The position numbers were made by a program, and so were the translations under genes. Below, piece by piece: positions 25,008 through 33,231 of a DNA stretch of 64,000 bases (the stretch's first letter is position 1; every line of letters starts with the position of its first letter). Under the pieces are notes generated by a model. It was not told the origin of the DNA and did not search any database. It worked only from the letters and a program-made list of their open reading frames with translations. Source of the DNA: CAJCIT01 sp963771305 (GTDB lineage: Bacteria > Acidobacteriota > Terriglobia > Bryobacterales > Bryobacteraceae); assembly GCA_963771305.1 (NCBI GenBank), contig CAVYTS010000033.1:124001-188000 (forward strand), given 5' to 3'.

Positions 25008-26573
25008 CTACGGAGTCAGTACATAATGCGCGGAAATGCTTTCAAACGCTTTCAATTGATCGGCTTGCCACGCCTCGTCCCGGTCTAGTTCCCGCGCCAT
25101 GATCCGCGCGACCGCCGGCGCCATCTCGCGAGCTGCTCGCGCATTCAAGAAGAGTGCTCGCGTGCGGCGGGCTAACACATCGTCCACTGTACGAGCCATT
25201 TCTTCACGGACCGCCCAAATCACCTCCGCAGCACTGTACGGCAGTTTGGCATGAAGCTGTTCGGCGCAGCGCGAATCCTGCGAAATGAGTGTCTGAATAG
25301 CGAGCGCATCGGATCCATAAACGCCAAGCTCACCAAACTTACTGGCTTGCGGGTGGAAACCGTGAACATTCAGGTGTTTCGTCACACAATCCACATCCGG
25401 AAGCCGGGCCAGCATGGCGGCCTGGTTCACGCAGTCTTCGGCCATGTGGCGGTAGGTGGTCCATTTTCCGCCCGTGATCGTCAAGAGACCGCTGTTGTCG
25501 ATGTGGATGGTGTGATCGCGTGATAAGGCCGAAGTGTTCCCGCCATCGCCTGATTTCACCAGCGGGCGAATTCCGGCAAAGACGCTGAGCACGTCGTCGC
25601 GAGCGGGCGCTTTCGCCAGGTAAAGCGCAGCCGTTTTGAGGATGAATTCGATCTCCTGTTCCTGCGCGATCGGCTCGAGCACCGGCCCCGGTATGGCTGT
25701 ATCGGTGGTTCCAACCAGAGTGTGATTGTGCCAAGGTATGGCGAACATCACCCGGCCGTCGGAGGTGTGGGGCACCATAATCGCCGTGTCGCCCGGTAGG
25801 AACGCGCGATCGAATACCAGATGGACGCCTTGGCTCGGCGAAATCATTGGCTTGACGGACGGATCAGCCTGCCGCCGGATATCGTCGGTAAATGCGCCAG
25901 TGGCGTTGACGACCACGCGTGCCTGGACCGTAATCTCGTCGCCGGATTCCGATTCCATCGCGACCACGCCGTTCACGACGCCTTCCGCATCCTTCGTAAG
26001 GCCCGTGACACGCGTGTAGTTGAGTAGCGTCGCGCCCTGTTCGGCCGCTGTAGTAGCCAGGTTAATCAGCAGGCGAGAATCGTCAAACTGCCCATCGAAA
26101 TACACCACCCCGCCGCGCAGCCCCTCGGTCTTGATGGTCGGGAGGCGCTGCAGGGTCTCCTCACGGGAGAGGATTTCCGAGGACCCGAAACCATACTTCC
26201 CTGCGAGCAGGTTGTACATCTTCAGCCCGATGCCGTAAAAGGGCGCTTCCCACCAGTCGTAGTTCGGAACCACGAATCCCAGGTTGCTGACCAGGTGCGG
26301 GGCGTTCTGCAGCAGCAGCCCGCGCTCCCTGAGCGCCTCCATAACCAAAGAAATATTTCCTTGCTCGAGGTACCGGACACCGCCGTGAACCAGCTTTGTG
26401 CTGCGGCTGGACGTGCCCTTGCCGAAATCGGATTGCTCCAGCAGCAAAACATCGTACCCGCGCGAGGCCGCATCCACCGCGACACCCACACCCGTGGCGC
26501 CTCCACCCACTATCACCATGTCCCAAGGCTCCCGGTGGCTTCTCAGACGTTCAATCATGGATTGTTTATTCAT
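25008..26573 (-). CDS. glpD: Glycerol-3-phosphate dehydrogenase, FAD-dependent
   Basis: GlpD oxidises glycerol-3-phosphate to dihydroxyacetone phosphate and passes electrons to quinones at the inner membrane. The 521-residue protein opens with the FAD-binding fold 'DMVIVGGGATGVGVAVDAAS' and 'GKGTSSRSTKLVHGGVRYLE', both diagnostic. Other family stretches are 'VVNATGAFTDDIRRQ', 'VGTTDTAIPGP' and 'FAGIRPLV', and 'LTITGGKWTTYRHMAED' contacts the FAD. The C-terminal helical cap includes 'VIWAVREEMARTVDDVLARR'. No glpF/glpK/glpR is nearby. Confidence 0.95.
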   Translation of the reverse strand: MNKQSMIERLRSHREPWDMVIVGGGATGVGVAVDAASRGYDVLLLEQSDFGKGTSSRSTKLVHGGVRYLEQGNISLVMEALRERGLLLQNAPHLVSNLGFVVPNYDWWEAPFYGIGLKMYNLLAGKYGFGSSEILSREETLQRLPTIKTEGLRGGVVYFDGQFDDSRLLINLATTAAEQGATLLNYTRVTGLTKDAEGVVNGVVAMESESGDEITVQARVVVNATGAFTDDIRRQADPSVKPMISPSQGVHLVFDRAFLPGDTAIMVPHTSDGRVMFAIPWHNHTLVGTTDTAIPGPVLEPIAQEQEIEFILKTAALYLAKAPARDDVLSVFAGIRPLVKSGDGGNTSALSRDHTIHIDNSGLLTITGGKWTTYRHMAEDCVNQAAMLARLPDVDCVTKHLNVHGFHPQASKFGELGVYGSDALAIQTLISQDSRCAEQLHAKLPYSAAEVIWAVREEMARTVDDVLARRTRALFLNARAAREMAPAVARIMARELDRDEAWQADQLKAFESISAHYVLTP

Positions 26574-26743
26574 AGTTCGTTCGGCCTCAATTTAGCCCAT
26601 GGAGTTTTCTCTGCCGAACCGGCAGTTTTGACGCCGACTATAGGACAATCAGTACGGCAAGCATGAAACCCCGCTGCTAATAGCCGTATCACACCGCAAG
26701 GGCGGAACCGGCATGCCGCCATCTGGAAAGGAATGAATAGCAT

Positions 26744-27433
26744 ATGGCCGCTTCTTCACTCGTCTTTCTGTTTGACGTCGATAACACTCTGATGGATCAT
26801 GACCACGTCACAGCCGACTTGCGCCGTCACCTGGAAAGAGTGGTTGGACGGGAGAAATCCAAACGCTATTGGGAGATCTTCGAGCAACTGCGGAGTGAGT
26901 TGGGATACGCCGACTACTTGGGCGCATTGCAGCGATACCGGGTAGAACACCTCAGCGACTACCAATTACTTGAGGTCTCGTATTTCCTCATCAACTATCC
27001 GTTCGCGAACCGTTTGTTCCCGGGCTCGCTTGACGCCGTGGCATACGCGCAACAACTGGGCGAAGCAGTCGTGCTGTCCGACGGCGACGTGGTCTTTCAG
27101 CCCCGAAAAATATACGGTGCCGGACTGTATGAGGCCTTCGACAAGAAGGTGCTGATCTACATCCACAAGGAGCAGATGTTGGCCGATGTGGAACTGGCCT
27201 ACCCGGCCGACCACTACGTCATGATTGACGACAAGCTGCGAATTCTGGATGCGATGAAGAAGACCTGGGGCAGCAAGCTGACAACCGTGTTTGTCCGGCA
27301 GGGCCACTACGCCCACGATGTGAAGAATAATGCTCGGTTTCAGCCATCGGACATAGCACTGGAGCGTATTGGTGAACTTCCGGAATTGGACCCGGCCTTG
27401 TTCCACCAGGCAGTGAACGCGGCGAAGGTGTGA
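26744..27433 (+). CDS. HAD-superfamily hydrolase
   Basis: A 229-residue cytoplasmic protein with HAD motif I 'FLFDVDNTLMD' (D11 nucleophile, D13), motif II region 'AVVLSDGDVVFQP' near 110, and motif IV 'YVMIDDKLRILDAMK' near 160. A helical cap occupies about 25-90. Such proteins are phosphatases or phosphoglycolate-type enzymes; the substrate is not evident. AAAGGA lies about eleven bases upstream of the ATG. It precedes the CtaG-like fusion gene by 20 bp and may share its transcript. Confidence 0.85.
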   Translation: MAASSLVFLFDVDNTLMDHDHVTADLRRHLERVVGREKSKRYWEIFEQLRSELGYADYLGALQRYRVEHLSDYQLLEVSYFLINYPFANRLFPGSLDAVAYAQQLGEAVVLSDGDVVFQPRKIYGAGLYEAFDKKVLIYIHKEQMLADVELAYPADHYVMIDDKLRILDAMKKTWGSKLTTVFVRQGHYAHDVKNNARFQPSDIALERIGELPELDPALFHQAVNAAKV

Positions 27434-27453
27434 GCGGGCTAACGGAATAAGCG

Positions 27454-29823
27454 ATGGACTGGGTGGCTCTTTCAGCACTGGCGTCCTGGCGGCTGGATTG
27501 GGGAATCCTGGTTCCGTTGCTGGTGACGGCGGTGCTGTATAACCGCGGCTGGCGCATCCTGCATCGCGAGCAGCCCCATCGTTATCCGCCTTTCCGCTGG
27601 TGGTGTTTCTTCGGCGGCCTCGCGGTGCTCGTAATCGCCATCCTCTCGCCGCTCGATGCATTCGCTGCTCTGCTGCTCCAGGTACACATGGTCCAGCACT
27701 TGTTGCTGTTGATGGTAGCGCCGCCGCTACTCTGGCTGGGCCAGCCGATTTTGCCGCTGGTGCGCGCCGTACCGGCGCGATTTGTCCGCACAGCCTTCGG
27801 GCCGTTCCTTCACTCGCCGGGTTTACGAAAGTTCGCTGCGTTCTTCCTCCATCCGGTGGTGGCGTGGCTGCTTTTCAACGGAATGGTCATCGGCTGGCAC
27901 TTACCCCGGTTCTACGACCTTGGATTGCGTGACCGCAGTTGGCATGAGTTTGAGCATGTGTGTTTCTTAACCACGGCCCTGCTGTTTTGGTGGCCCGTGA
28001 TTGAGGTCTGGCCCAGCCGCCGCCACTGGCCGCGGGCTCTGATGATCCCCTATCTTCTGCTGGCGGATTTCGTAAACACCGGCCTATCGGCATTTCTGGC
28101 TTTCTCCGGCGGTGTGCTGTTCAGCACCTACCAAACTGGCCCGCGGCTGTGGAGCATTTCTCCAGCCGATGACCAGGTCACGGCGGGAGTCATCATGTGG
28201 GTCCCGGGATCAATCGCCTATCTGCTGCCGGCAGTGGTGATCGCAATGCAGCTGCTGACGCCGGAACGAGATCGGCGGCTGGTATCCGGCAAGAGACTTG
28301 GTACGTATCCGCTTGCTCACGCTCGCGGTTCAGTGCTGGACCTTGCTGTCAGCCCGCGAGCCGCGAAGCCTGTTTCGCCGCGATGGGACCTGCTCCGTGT
28401 GCCCTTCGTGGGCACTCTGTTACGGCAGCGATATACACGCCGCATCATCCAGTTCGTCATGCTGATGGTGGCCGCAACAGTGGTTTGGGACGGCTTCTTC
28501 GGGCCGCAGGTCAGCTCGCTGAACCTGGCCGGCGTGACGCCGTGGATCCACTGGCGCGGCCTTTTGATGATCGGCCTGCTGGCGGCGGGCAACGTCTTCT
28601 GCATGGCCTGCCCGTTCATGCTGCCGAGGGAGTTGGGTAAGCGCTTGTTCCCGGCGAAACGCCGTTGGCCCTACTTCTTAAGATCAAAGTGGCTGGCGGC
28701 GACGTTGCTGCTGGCCTACTTGATCGCCTACGAGGCTTTCAGCCTCTGGGACCGTCCATCCTGGACCGCCTGGATTATCGTCGGGTACTTCGTCGCTGCT
28801 TTCACAGTGGATGCTTTCTTCAAGGAAGCCAGTTTCTGCAAGTACGTTTGCCCCATTGGCCAATTCAACTTTGTGCAGTCGCTGATCTCGCCACTCGAGG
28901 TGAAAGTACGCGAAGCCGCCGTTTGCAAGAGCTGCAAGACCTACGATTGCATTCGTGGGAATGAGAAACAGCGCGGGTGCGAACTCTACCTCTTCCAACC
29001 GAAAAAGCGGGGCAATCTCGATTGTACGTTTTGTCTCGATTGCGTGTACGCCTGCCCACACGACAATGTCGGCATTCTGCCGGTTCTGCCAGCGGCCACC
29101 TTGCTTGCCGACCCGCAGCGCTCATCCGTCGGGCGTTTGTCGAAGCGATTCGATCTGGCAATGCTGGCGCTGGTAGTGACGTTCGGCGGCTTTGCTAATG
29201 CCGCGGGCATGACGGAACCGGTCATGACTTGGATGCGCGACTGGCAAATGCGGTTGGGGATGGCTTCGCGGCTGCCGGTTGTTGTGGCTTACTATGCGCT
29301 GCTGTTTGGATGCGTCGCCATCTGGATTGGCGTGGGCCGGCTATTCTCTAGGGCATCGGTCGGCAAAGATCGCGGCACAGCCTGGAAGCGCCTCGTGAGC
29401 AGTTTCTCATTTGCGCTGGTTCCGCTGGGGTTTGCGATGTGGCTGGCGCACGTTCTGTTTCATCTCCTCACGGAGAAGATCCCACTCTCGGCTCTGCAGA
29501 GGTTCCTTCAAGATCATGGCCAGTCTTTCGGAACAGCCCTCATTCGCGTGATGCCGTTGCCTACGCCGGATGGCTTGTTGTCACTACAGATGACGGTGCT
29601 CGGCGTGGGGCTGCTCTTGTCGCTCTACGTTTGTTGGCGAACGGCCGTGCGCATTGCCAACCGGAGCTTGCCAGTTTGGCGAATTGGCATGCCCTGGATG
29701 GCATTGGCGCTGGCGCTCTATGCCTTCGGTATCTGGGTGCTATTCGAGCCGATGCAGATGCGCGGAGCCGATGCCGGGCAGTTTGCCAACACCGCCCTCG
29801 ATCGAGCGGGAGGCATCCGGTGA
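27454..29823 (+). CDS. CtaG-type oxidase assembly domain fused to a NapH/CcoG-like polyferredoxin
   Basis: A 789-residue multi-pass membrane protein. Residues about 1-275 match the CtaG domain of caa3/cbb3 oxidase assembly ('HMVQHLLLLMVAPPLLWLG', 'HEFEHVCFLTTALLFWWPV'), including its histidines. Residues about 315-565 match NapH/CcoG-like iron-sulfur membrane proteins, with 'CMACPFMLPREL' (near 388), 'CKYVCPIGQFNF' (near 466), and the 4Fe-4S ligands 'CKSCKTYDCIRG' and 'CTFCLDCVYACPHDN' (near 490-540). Further helices follow. The junction (about 286-297) is an in-frame interspersed repeat. The next gene overlaps its stop. I infer a one-piece electron/copper delivery or oxidase maturation protein; the family combination is not one I know as standard. 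Confidence 0.82.
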   Translation: MDWVALSALASWRLDWGILVPLLVTAVLYNRGWRILHREQPHRYPPFRWWCFFGGLAVLVIAILSPLDAFAALLLQVHMVQHLLLLMVAPPLLWLGQPILPLVRAVPARFVRTAFGPFLHSPGLRKFAAFFLHPVVAWLLFNGMVIGWHLPRFYDLGLRDRSWHEFEHVCFLTTALLFWWPVIEVWPSRRHWPRALMIPYLLLADFVNTGLSAFLAFSGGVLFSTYQTGPRLWSISPADDQVTAGVIMWVPGSIAYLLPAVVIAMQLLTPERDRRLVSGKRLGTYPLAHARGSVLDLAVSPRAAKPVSPRWDLLRVPFVGTLLRQRYTRRIIQFVMLMVAATVVWDGFFGPQVSSLNLAGVTPWIHWRGLLMIGLLAAGNVFCMACPFMLPRELGKRLFPAKRRWPYFLRSKWLAATLLLAYLIAYEAFSLWDRPSWTAWIIVGYFVAAFTVDAFFKEASFCKYVCPIGQFNFVQSLISPLEVKVREAAVCKSCKTYDCIRGNEKQRGCELYLFQPKKRGNLDCTFCLDCVYACPHDNVGILPVLPAATLLADPQRSSVGRLSKRFDLAMLALVVTFGGFANAAGMTEPVMTWMRDWQMRLGMASRLPVVVAYYALLFGCVAIWIGVGRLFSRASVGKDRGTAWKRLVSSFSFALVPLGFAMWLAHVLFHLLTEKIPLSALQRFLQDHGQSFGTALIRVMPLPTPDGLLSLQMTVLGVGLLLSLYVCWRTAVRIANRSLPVWRIGMPWMALALALYAFGIWVLFEPMQMRGADAGQFANTALDRAGGIR
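28306..28340 (+). repeat. Interspersed 'HARGSV' repeat inside coding sequence
   Basis: A 35-base stretch beginning TATCCGCTTGCTCACGCTCG is translated here as the linker 'YPLAHARGSVLD' between the CtaG and polyferredoxin domains. A close copy with one gap and about three substitutions lies in a non-coding gap at 49333-49368, and a more remote relative may be at 56037-56065. The presence of copies in and out of genes shows a dispersed element that can be tolerated in frame. Confidence 0.65.
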
Positions 29824-30329
29824 TCCCGCGATCCGGTCGGTTGCTGATGCTTCTCTGTGCGCTGGCAGGCTTGCTGGCTGCCGATGGCGGGACACTGCAG
29901 GTGCGGCAGACTTCCGGGCCATTCGTCCTCTCGGTCTTCACCTCGCCGGCGGTGCTGCGCGCCGGAAACATAGACTTCAGCGTTTTGGTACAACAGGCCG
30001 CCGGCCTCGACCCGGTGCTGGATGCGGTTGTTGAAGTCCGCGCGGAGAACGGCGATGGCATCATCGTGTCGAAGGCGGCCACCCACGACAACGCCCAGAA
30101 TAAGCTGCTCTACGCGGTTTCGCTGAACCTCTCCCGGCCGGGGGAGTGGGCTTACAACGTGCTCGTTCATCAGCACGAGCAGGCGGCACACGTCTCCGGA
30201 AAGTTGGTCGCTGCCTCCAGTGAACCGCGCTTCCTGGCCCACTGGCCGCAGTGGGTCTTCGTCCCCGCGCTGGTGTTGTTGTTCACCTTTCATCGGTGGC
30301 TGAAGAGTCGGCAGCGCGTGCCGGCCTAA
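29820..30329 (+). CDS. Small secreted protein with C-terminal membrane anchor, FixH/YtkA-like
   Basis: GTG at 29820 overlaps the stop of the fusion gene (GTGA). The 169-residue product has a signal peptide ('LLMLLCALAGLLAADGG'), a beta-rich periplasmic domain ('GPFVLSVFTSPAVLRAGNID', 'VVEVRAENGDGIIVSKAATH'), and a C-terminal hydrophobic anchor near 145-160 followed by basic residues. The beta domain resembles YtkA/FixH-like copper- or oxidase-associated proteins, though the match is loose. Tight coupling suggests it works with the CtaG/polyferredoxin protein. A longer upstream in-frame extension would run through the preceding gene and was not chosen. Confidence 0.72.
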   Translation: MIPRSGRLLMLLCALAGLLAADGGTLQVRQTSGPFVLSVFTSPAVLRAGNIDFSVLVQQAAGLDPVLDAVVEVRAENGDGIIVSKAATHDNAQNKLLYAVSLNLSRPGEWAYNVLVHQHEQAAHVSGKLVAASSEPRFLAHWPQWVFVPALVLLFTFHRWLKSRQRVPA

Positions 30330-30444
30330 GTCCGGCCTAAGCGCCGAAACTGGAGGCCGGCAGCGTGGTTCCGGAAGCAGTTCGAGTGATCGAGTAGCAT
30401 ATCTTCAAGGTTCGTCCGCATCACGGGCGACCAGCAAGGGAGCT

Positions 30445-31194
30445 ATGGCAAACAAAAAGAAACGCGCCACAAAACGGACCGTGGCAGCAAGCGGGTCGAA
30501 ATCGGCCGCGCTCAAGACGAGCAAGGTGCTGGTGATCGACATCGGCGGCACAAACATCAAGCTACTCGCTACCGGCCAAACGGAGCCCACAAAGATACCG
30601 TCGGGCCCGGACATGACACCGCAAGCCATGGTAGATGCCGTGAAAACTGCAAGCGCCGGGTGGGGGTTTGACAATGTCGCCATCGGTTACCCAGGAGTGG
30701 TCGTGGACGGACGCCCGCTGCTTGATCCGGCAAACCTCGCGAAAGGTTGGGTTCGGTTTGACTACGCCAAGGCGCTGGGACATCCGGTGCGGGTCATCAA
30801 CGACGCTGCCATGCAAGCGCTGGGTAGCTACGAGGGCGGCCGGATGCTCTTTCTGGGATTGGGTACGGGGTTAGGCTCGGCCATGATTGTGGAGGGGCAG
30901 CTTCAGCCTCTGGAACTCGCCCATATGCCCTACAAGGATGGGCTTACTTACGAGGACTTCGTCGGCAAACGCGGTCTGGAGAAATACGGCAAGAAAAAAT
31001 GGCGGAAGTTGGTCTTCGAGATTGTCGAGCAATTGCGGCACGCGCTGGAAGCTGGGTATGTGGTGCTGGGAGGAGGCAATCTAAAGCTGTTGAAAGAACT
31101 ACCGCCCGGTTGCCTGGCGGGGAACAACGCAAATGCCTTCGAAGGTGGCTTCCGGCTGTGGGGCAAACCCATTCCCGTGAAGGCTCCATCCTAA
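30445..31194 (+). CDS. ROK-family sugar kinase, polyphosphate-glucokinase-like
   Basis: A 249-residue kinase with a basic N-terminal tail (1-27). It has the phosphate-1 motif 'VLVIDIGGTNIKLLATG' (near 30), 'AIGYPGVVVDG' (near 75), 'VINDAAMQALGSYEGG' with the catalytic Asp (near 118), and the adenosine/phosphate-2 loop 'LFLGLGTGLGSAMI' (near 135). A second phosphate region 'YVVLGGGNLKLLKELP' closes the fold. The typical ROK zinc motif is not seen. PpgK-type polyphosphate/ATP glucokinases fit length and motifs; donor specificity cannot be told. It is a single gene. Confidence 0.85.
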   Translation: MANKKKRATKRTVAASGSKSAALKTSKVLVIDIGGTNIKLLATGQTEPTKIPSGPDMTPQAMVDAVKTASAGWGFDNVAIGYPGVVVDGRPLLDPANLAKGWVRFDYAKALGHPVRVINDAAMQALGSYEGGRMLFLGLGTGLGSAMIVEGQLQPLELAHMPYKDGLTYEDFVGKRGLEKYGKKKWRKLVFEIVEQLRHALEAGYVVLGGGNLKLLKELPPGCLAGNNANAFEGGFRLWGKPIPVKAPS

Positions 31195-31337
31195 CGTCCT
31201 GGTGACGGGCCATCCTTGCCGTTGGTCCAGTGGAGCGATTATTCATCTACCGACGATGCCGGACTGGCGTATGCTTGTCGGAGTCACACTCCAGCAACAA
31301 TCCGTAAGTATGCTGATGAAGACCGCTCGGAGGAAAA

Positions 31338-31757
31338 ATGCCAAGTTTAGACGAATTGAAGCAGAAGTACGATTCCGTTCTGCAGCTCATCAAGCGACAA
31401 GGGGTGGTGCTCTCGCACCTTCACGTACAAGACGACAAGCTATACATCGAGGGCGCTGCGCCGTCCGAAGACATCAAGAATCAGGTCTGGACTCAGATCA
31501 AAGCGGTAGATCCGAGCTTTAGCGATCTGACTTGCAACCTGACTGTGGATTCGACCCTGCCGCAACCGGCTCCTCCCGGTCCCGCCGATCAGACTTACAC
31601 AGTGGTGGCCGGCGATTCGCTCTGGAAAATCGCGTCGCACTTCTATGGCGCCGGGAACCTGTGTCCAAAGATCATTGCCGCTAATCCTGGGAAGCTGGTG
31701 GACGACAAAAGCATCATCCATCCGGGCGACGTGCTCAACATCCCACGGAAAGGCTAA
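31338..31757 (+). CDS. LysM-domain protein, BON/LysM (Kbp-like)
   Basis: 139 residues: an N-terminal alpha/beta part of about 75 residues ('LKQKYDSVLQLIKRQGVVLS', 'LYIEGAAPSEDIKNQVW') that looks like a BON-related fold, a proline-rich hinge, then a LysM domain ('YTVVAGDSLWKIASHFYGAG', ending 'IHPGDVLNIP'). The plan is close to the potassium-binding protein Kbp (YgaU). There is no signal peptide, so it is cytoplasmic or released by lysis. Nineteen bases separate it from the DUF937-like gene with which it is likely cotranscribed. Confidence 0.82.
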   Translation: MPSLDELKQKYDSVLQLIKRQGVVLSHLHVQDDKLYIEGAAPSEDIKNQVWTQIKAVDPSFSDLTCNLTVDSTLPQPAPPGPADQTYTVVAGDSLWKIASHFYGAGNLCPKIIAANPGKLVDDKSIIHPGDVLNIPRKG

Positions 31758-31775
31758 CCAGAAAGGAAAAGAATC

Positions 31776-32291
31776 ATGAGTTTTCTATCTTCAATGGGGG
31801 GCTTGGGCGATCTGCTGCAGAAGATCTCCTCCGGCAACGCCGCGCCCCACGAGCAGTTTGATCAAGTCGCGCAGGCGGCGCCCCAGTCTTCGCTGGCTGC
31901 GGGCATTGCCTCCGCGCTGGGTAGCGGTGGTACGGGTCAGTTCGCGCAAATGGCCACGCAGTTATTCGCCAATGGCAACGGCGATCAGAAATCGACCATG
32001 ATCAACTCGCTGCTGGCGACGGCCGGACCCGCGCTGCTCTCGCAGTTCGGAGGCGGCGGCGGTCTGGCATCGCTGCTTGGCGGCGGCACGACATCGGTAA
32101 CGCCCGAGCAAGCCGCGAACATCTCGCCGGAAGCCGTGCAAGAGCTGGCGGCGAAGGTTCACCAAGCTGATCCGTCGATTGTCGACAAGCTCGGTGAGGC
32201 GTATTCGGCGCACCCCGATCTGTTCAAGACGCTCGGCGCGGCAGCGATGTCGATTGCGGTTGCGAAGATCGCCGAGAGCCACAAGGCGTAA
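31776..32291 (+). CDS. Glycine-rich DUF937/YidB-like protein
   Basis: 171 residues, with AGAAAGGAAAAG just ahead of the ATG. It contains low-complexity Gly/Ala stretches ('LSQFGGGGGLASLLGGG'), a helical part 'EQAANISPEAVQELAAKVHQ' and a C-terminal helix. The pattern resembles the DUF937 and YidB-like proteins. No membrane segment or catalytic motif is seen. Its partner is the LysM protein directly upstream; the pair may be envelope- or stress-related. Confidence 0.72.
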   Translation: MSFLSSMGGLGDLLQKISSGNAAPHEQFDQVAQAAPQSSLAAGIASALGSGGTGQFAQMATQLFANGNGDQKSTMINSLLATAGPALLSQFGGGGGLASLLGGGTTSVTPEQAANISPEAVQELAAKVHQADPSIVDKLGEAYSAHPDLFKTLGAAAMSIAVAKIAESHKA

Positions 32292-32303
32292 GGCTGTTGG
32301 CCT

Positions 32304-32325
32304 GCCTGGCTCGCGCTAGCCAGGC
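32304..32325. terminator. Hairpin between convergent genes
   Basis: A perfect eight-base stem GCCTGGCT/AGCCAGGC with a six-base loop lies between the convergent DUF937-like and DUF2255 genes. It lacks a T-run on either side, so a bidirectional terminator function is only possible. Confidence 0.4.
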
Positions 32326-32347
32326 ATCGGCCAGTCGAACAATCTCA

Positions 32348-32740
32348 TCAGCCTCGACTTTCGCTACTCTCACGCGGCATGACTTTGACGGTCGCGGCGC
32401 GCGCCCGTGCACCGATCATCGGGCCAAGGTACGGGCTCTCACGGTACTTGGCCCGATAGGCGTCGTCGATGCGGTCGTTGATTGGGCCGTCCACCGGCTC
32501 GAAGGCGACCTCCTTCGTCATGCCGGCAGCGATGATCCGCCCCGCCTTCTGCTGCACCGCAGCTTGGTACCAACGAGATTTGCGCCCGTTATATCCGCGC
32601 ACGTAGAGAGCGTCGTCAACCGCGACGGACCAAATCCAAGTCGGCGTGCCATACGTCAACCCGTCTTCACGGAGCGGAGAGATGTGGAGGTCATCGGCCT
32701 CAGCAATCCTGCGTAGTTCGTCTTTCAACCAGGTGGTCAT
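32348..32740 (-). CDS. DUF2255-family protein
   Basis: A 130-residue cytoplasmic protein with the DUF2255 pattern: 'LHISPLREDGLTYGTPTWIW', 'VDDALYVRGYNGRKSRWYQ' and 'AFEPVDGPINDRIDDAYRAK'. This looks like a split-barrel nucleotide/flavin-related fold, but no catalytic function is assigned to the family. It sits 6 bp after the lipocalin-like gene on the same strand. Confidence 0.82.
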   Translation of the reverse strand: MTTWLKDELRRIAEADDLHISPLREDGLTYGTPTWIWSVAVDDALYVRGYNGRKSRWYQAAVQQKAGRIIAAGMTKEVAFEPVDGPINDRIDDAYRAKYRESPYLGPMIGARARAATVKVMPRESSESRG

Positions 32741-32746
32741 TGTTCG

Positions 32747-33211
32747 TCAATAACGCTCCCAGTTAACTGACCAATGTTCGTCCGGCTGAGGCGACTTGAT
32801 AATCAAGTGCCCGTCCGTGCTGAACTGGAACACGCGCGGCAAGTCCTTGCCGACAAGAAGGCCGCGAGTATTCGATCCCTGTACGTGATGAGTCACCGTG
32901 TGAGTTACTTCGTTTACGACGTAGCTTCCGAAGGAAGCCTCGTACCCATCCAGGACGTACTGATTGGATTGTGCGTTTGCCGACTTGGGGTACATGAGCT
33001 GCACCGACACGTGGCCATCGCGGGTATAGATCAACATGCCTACCGGCAGACCGATTGTCACGGGCTTTCCGTCTGGTCCTACGATGGAAGTCAAGTGCCA
33101 CGCGCCGATCAACCTCTCCCTGTCAGCGGCTTTCTTCTCCGCGGAGCGTGCTTGCGAAACTGAACTGAGCGCCACAACAATGGCAAGGATTCCAAAACGG
33201 ATCGTCTTCAT
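32747..33211 (-). CDS. Secreted lipocalin-like protein
   Basis: 154 residues with a signal peptide (ATG at 33211, 'FGILAIVVALSSVSQA'). The lipocalin-like pattern is 'LIGAWHLTSIVGPDGKPVT', 'MLIYTRDGHVSVQLMYP', 'GYEASFGSYVVNEVTHTVTH' and 'RVFQFSTDGHLIIKSP', typical of the Lipocalin_5 family whose ligand is usually unknown. It is located between the aldo/keto reductase and DUF2255 genes, all on the minus strand. Confidence 0.82.
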   Translation of the reverse strand: MKTIRFGILAIVVALSSVSQARSAEKKAADRERLIGAWHLTSIVGPDGKPVTIGLPVGMLIYTRDGHVSVQLMYPKSANAQSNQYVLDGYEASFGSYVVNEVTHTVTHHVQGSNTRGLLVGKDLPRVFQFSTDGHLIIKSPQPDEHWSVNWERY

Positions 33212-33231
33212 CGCTATCGCTTTCCAGCCGC

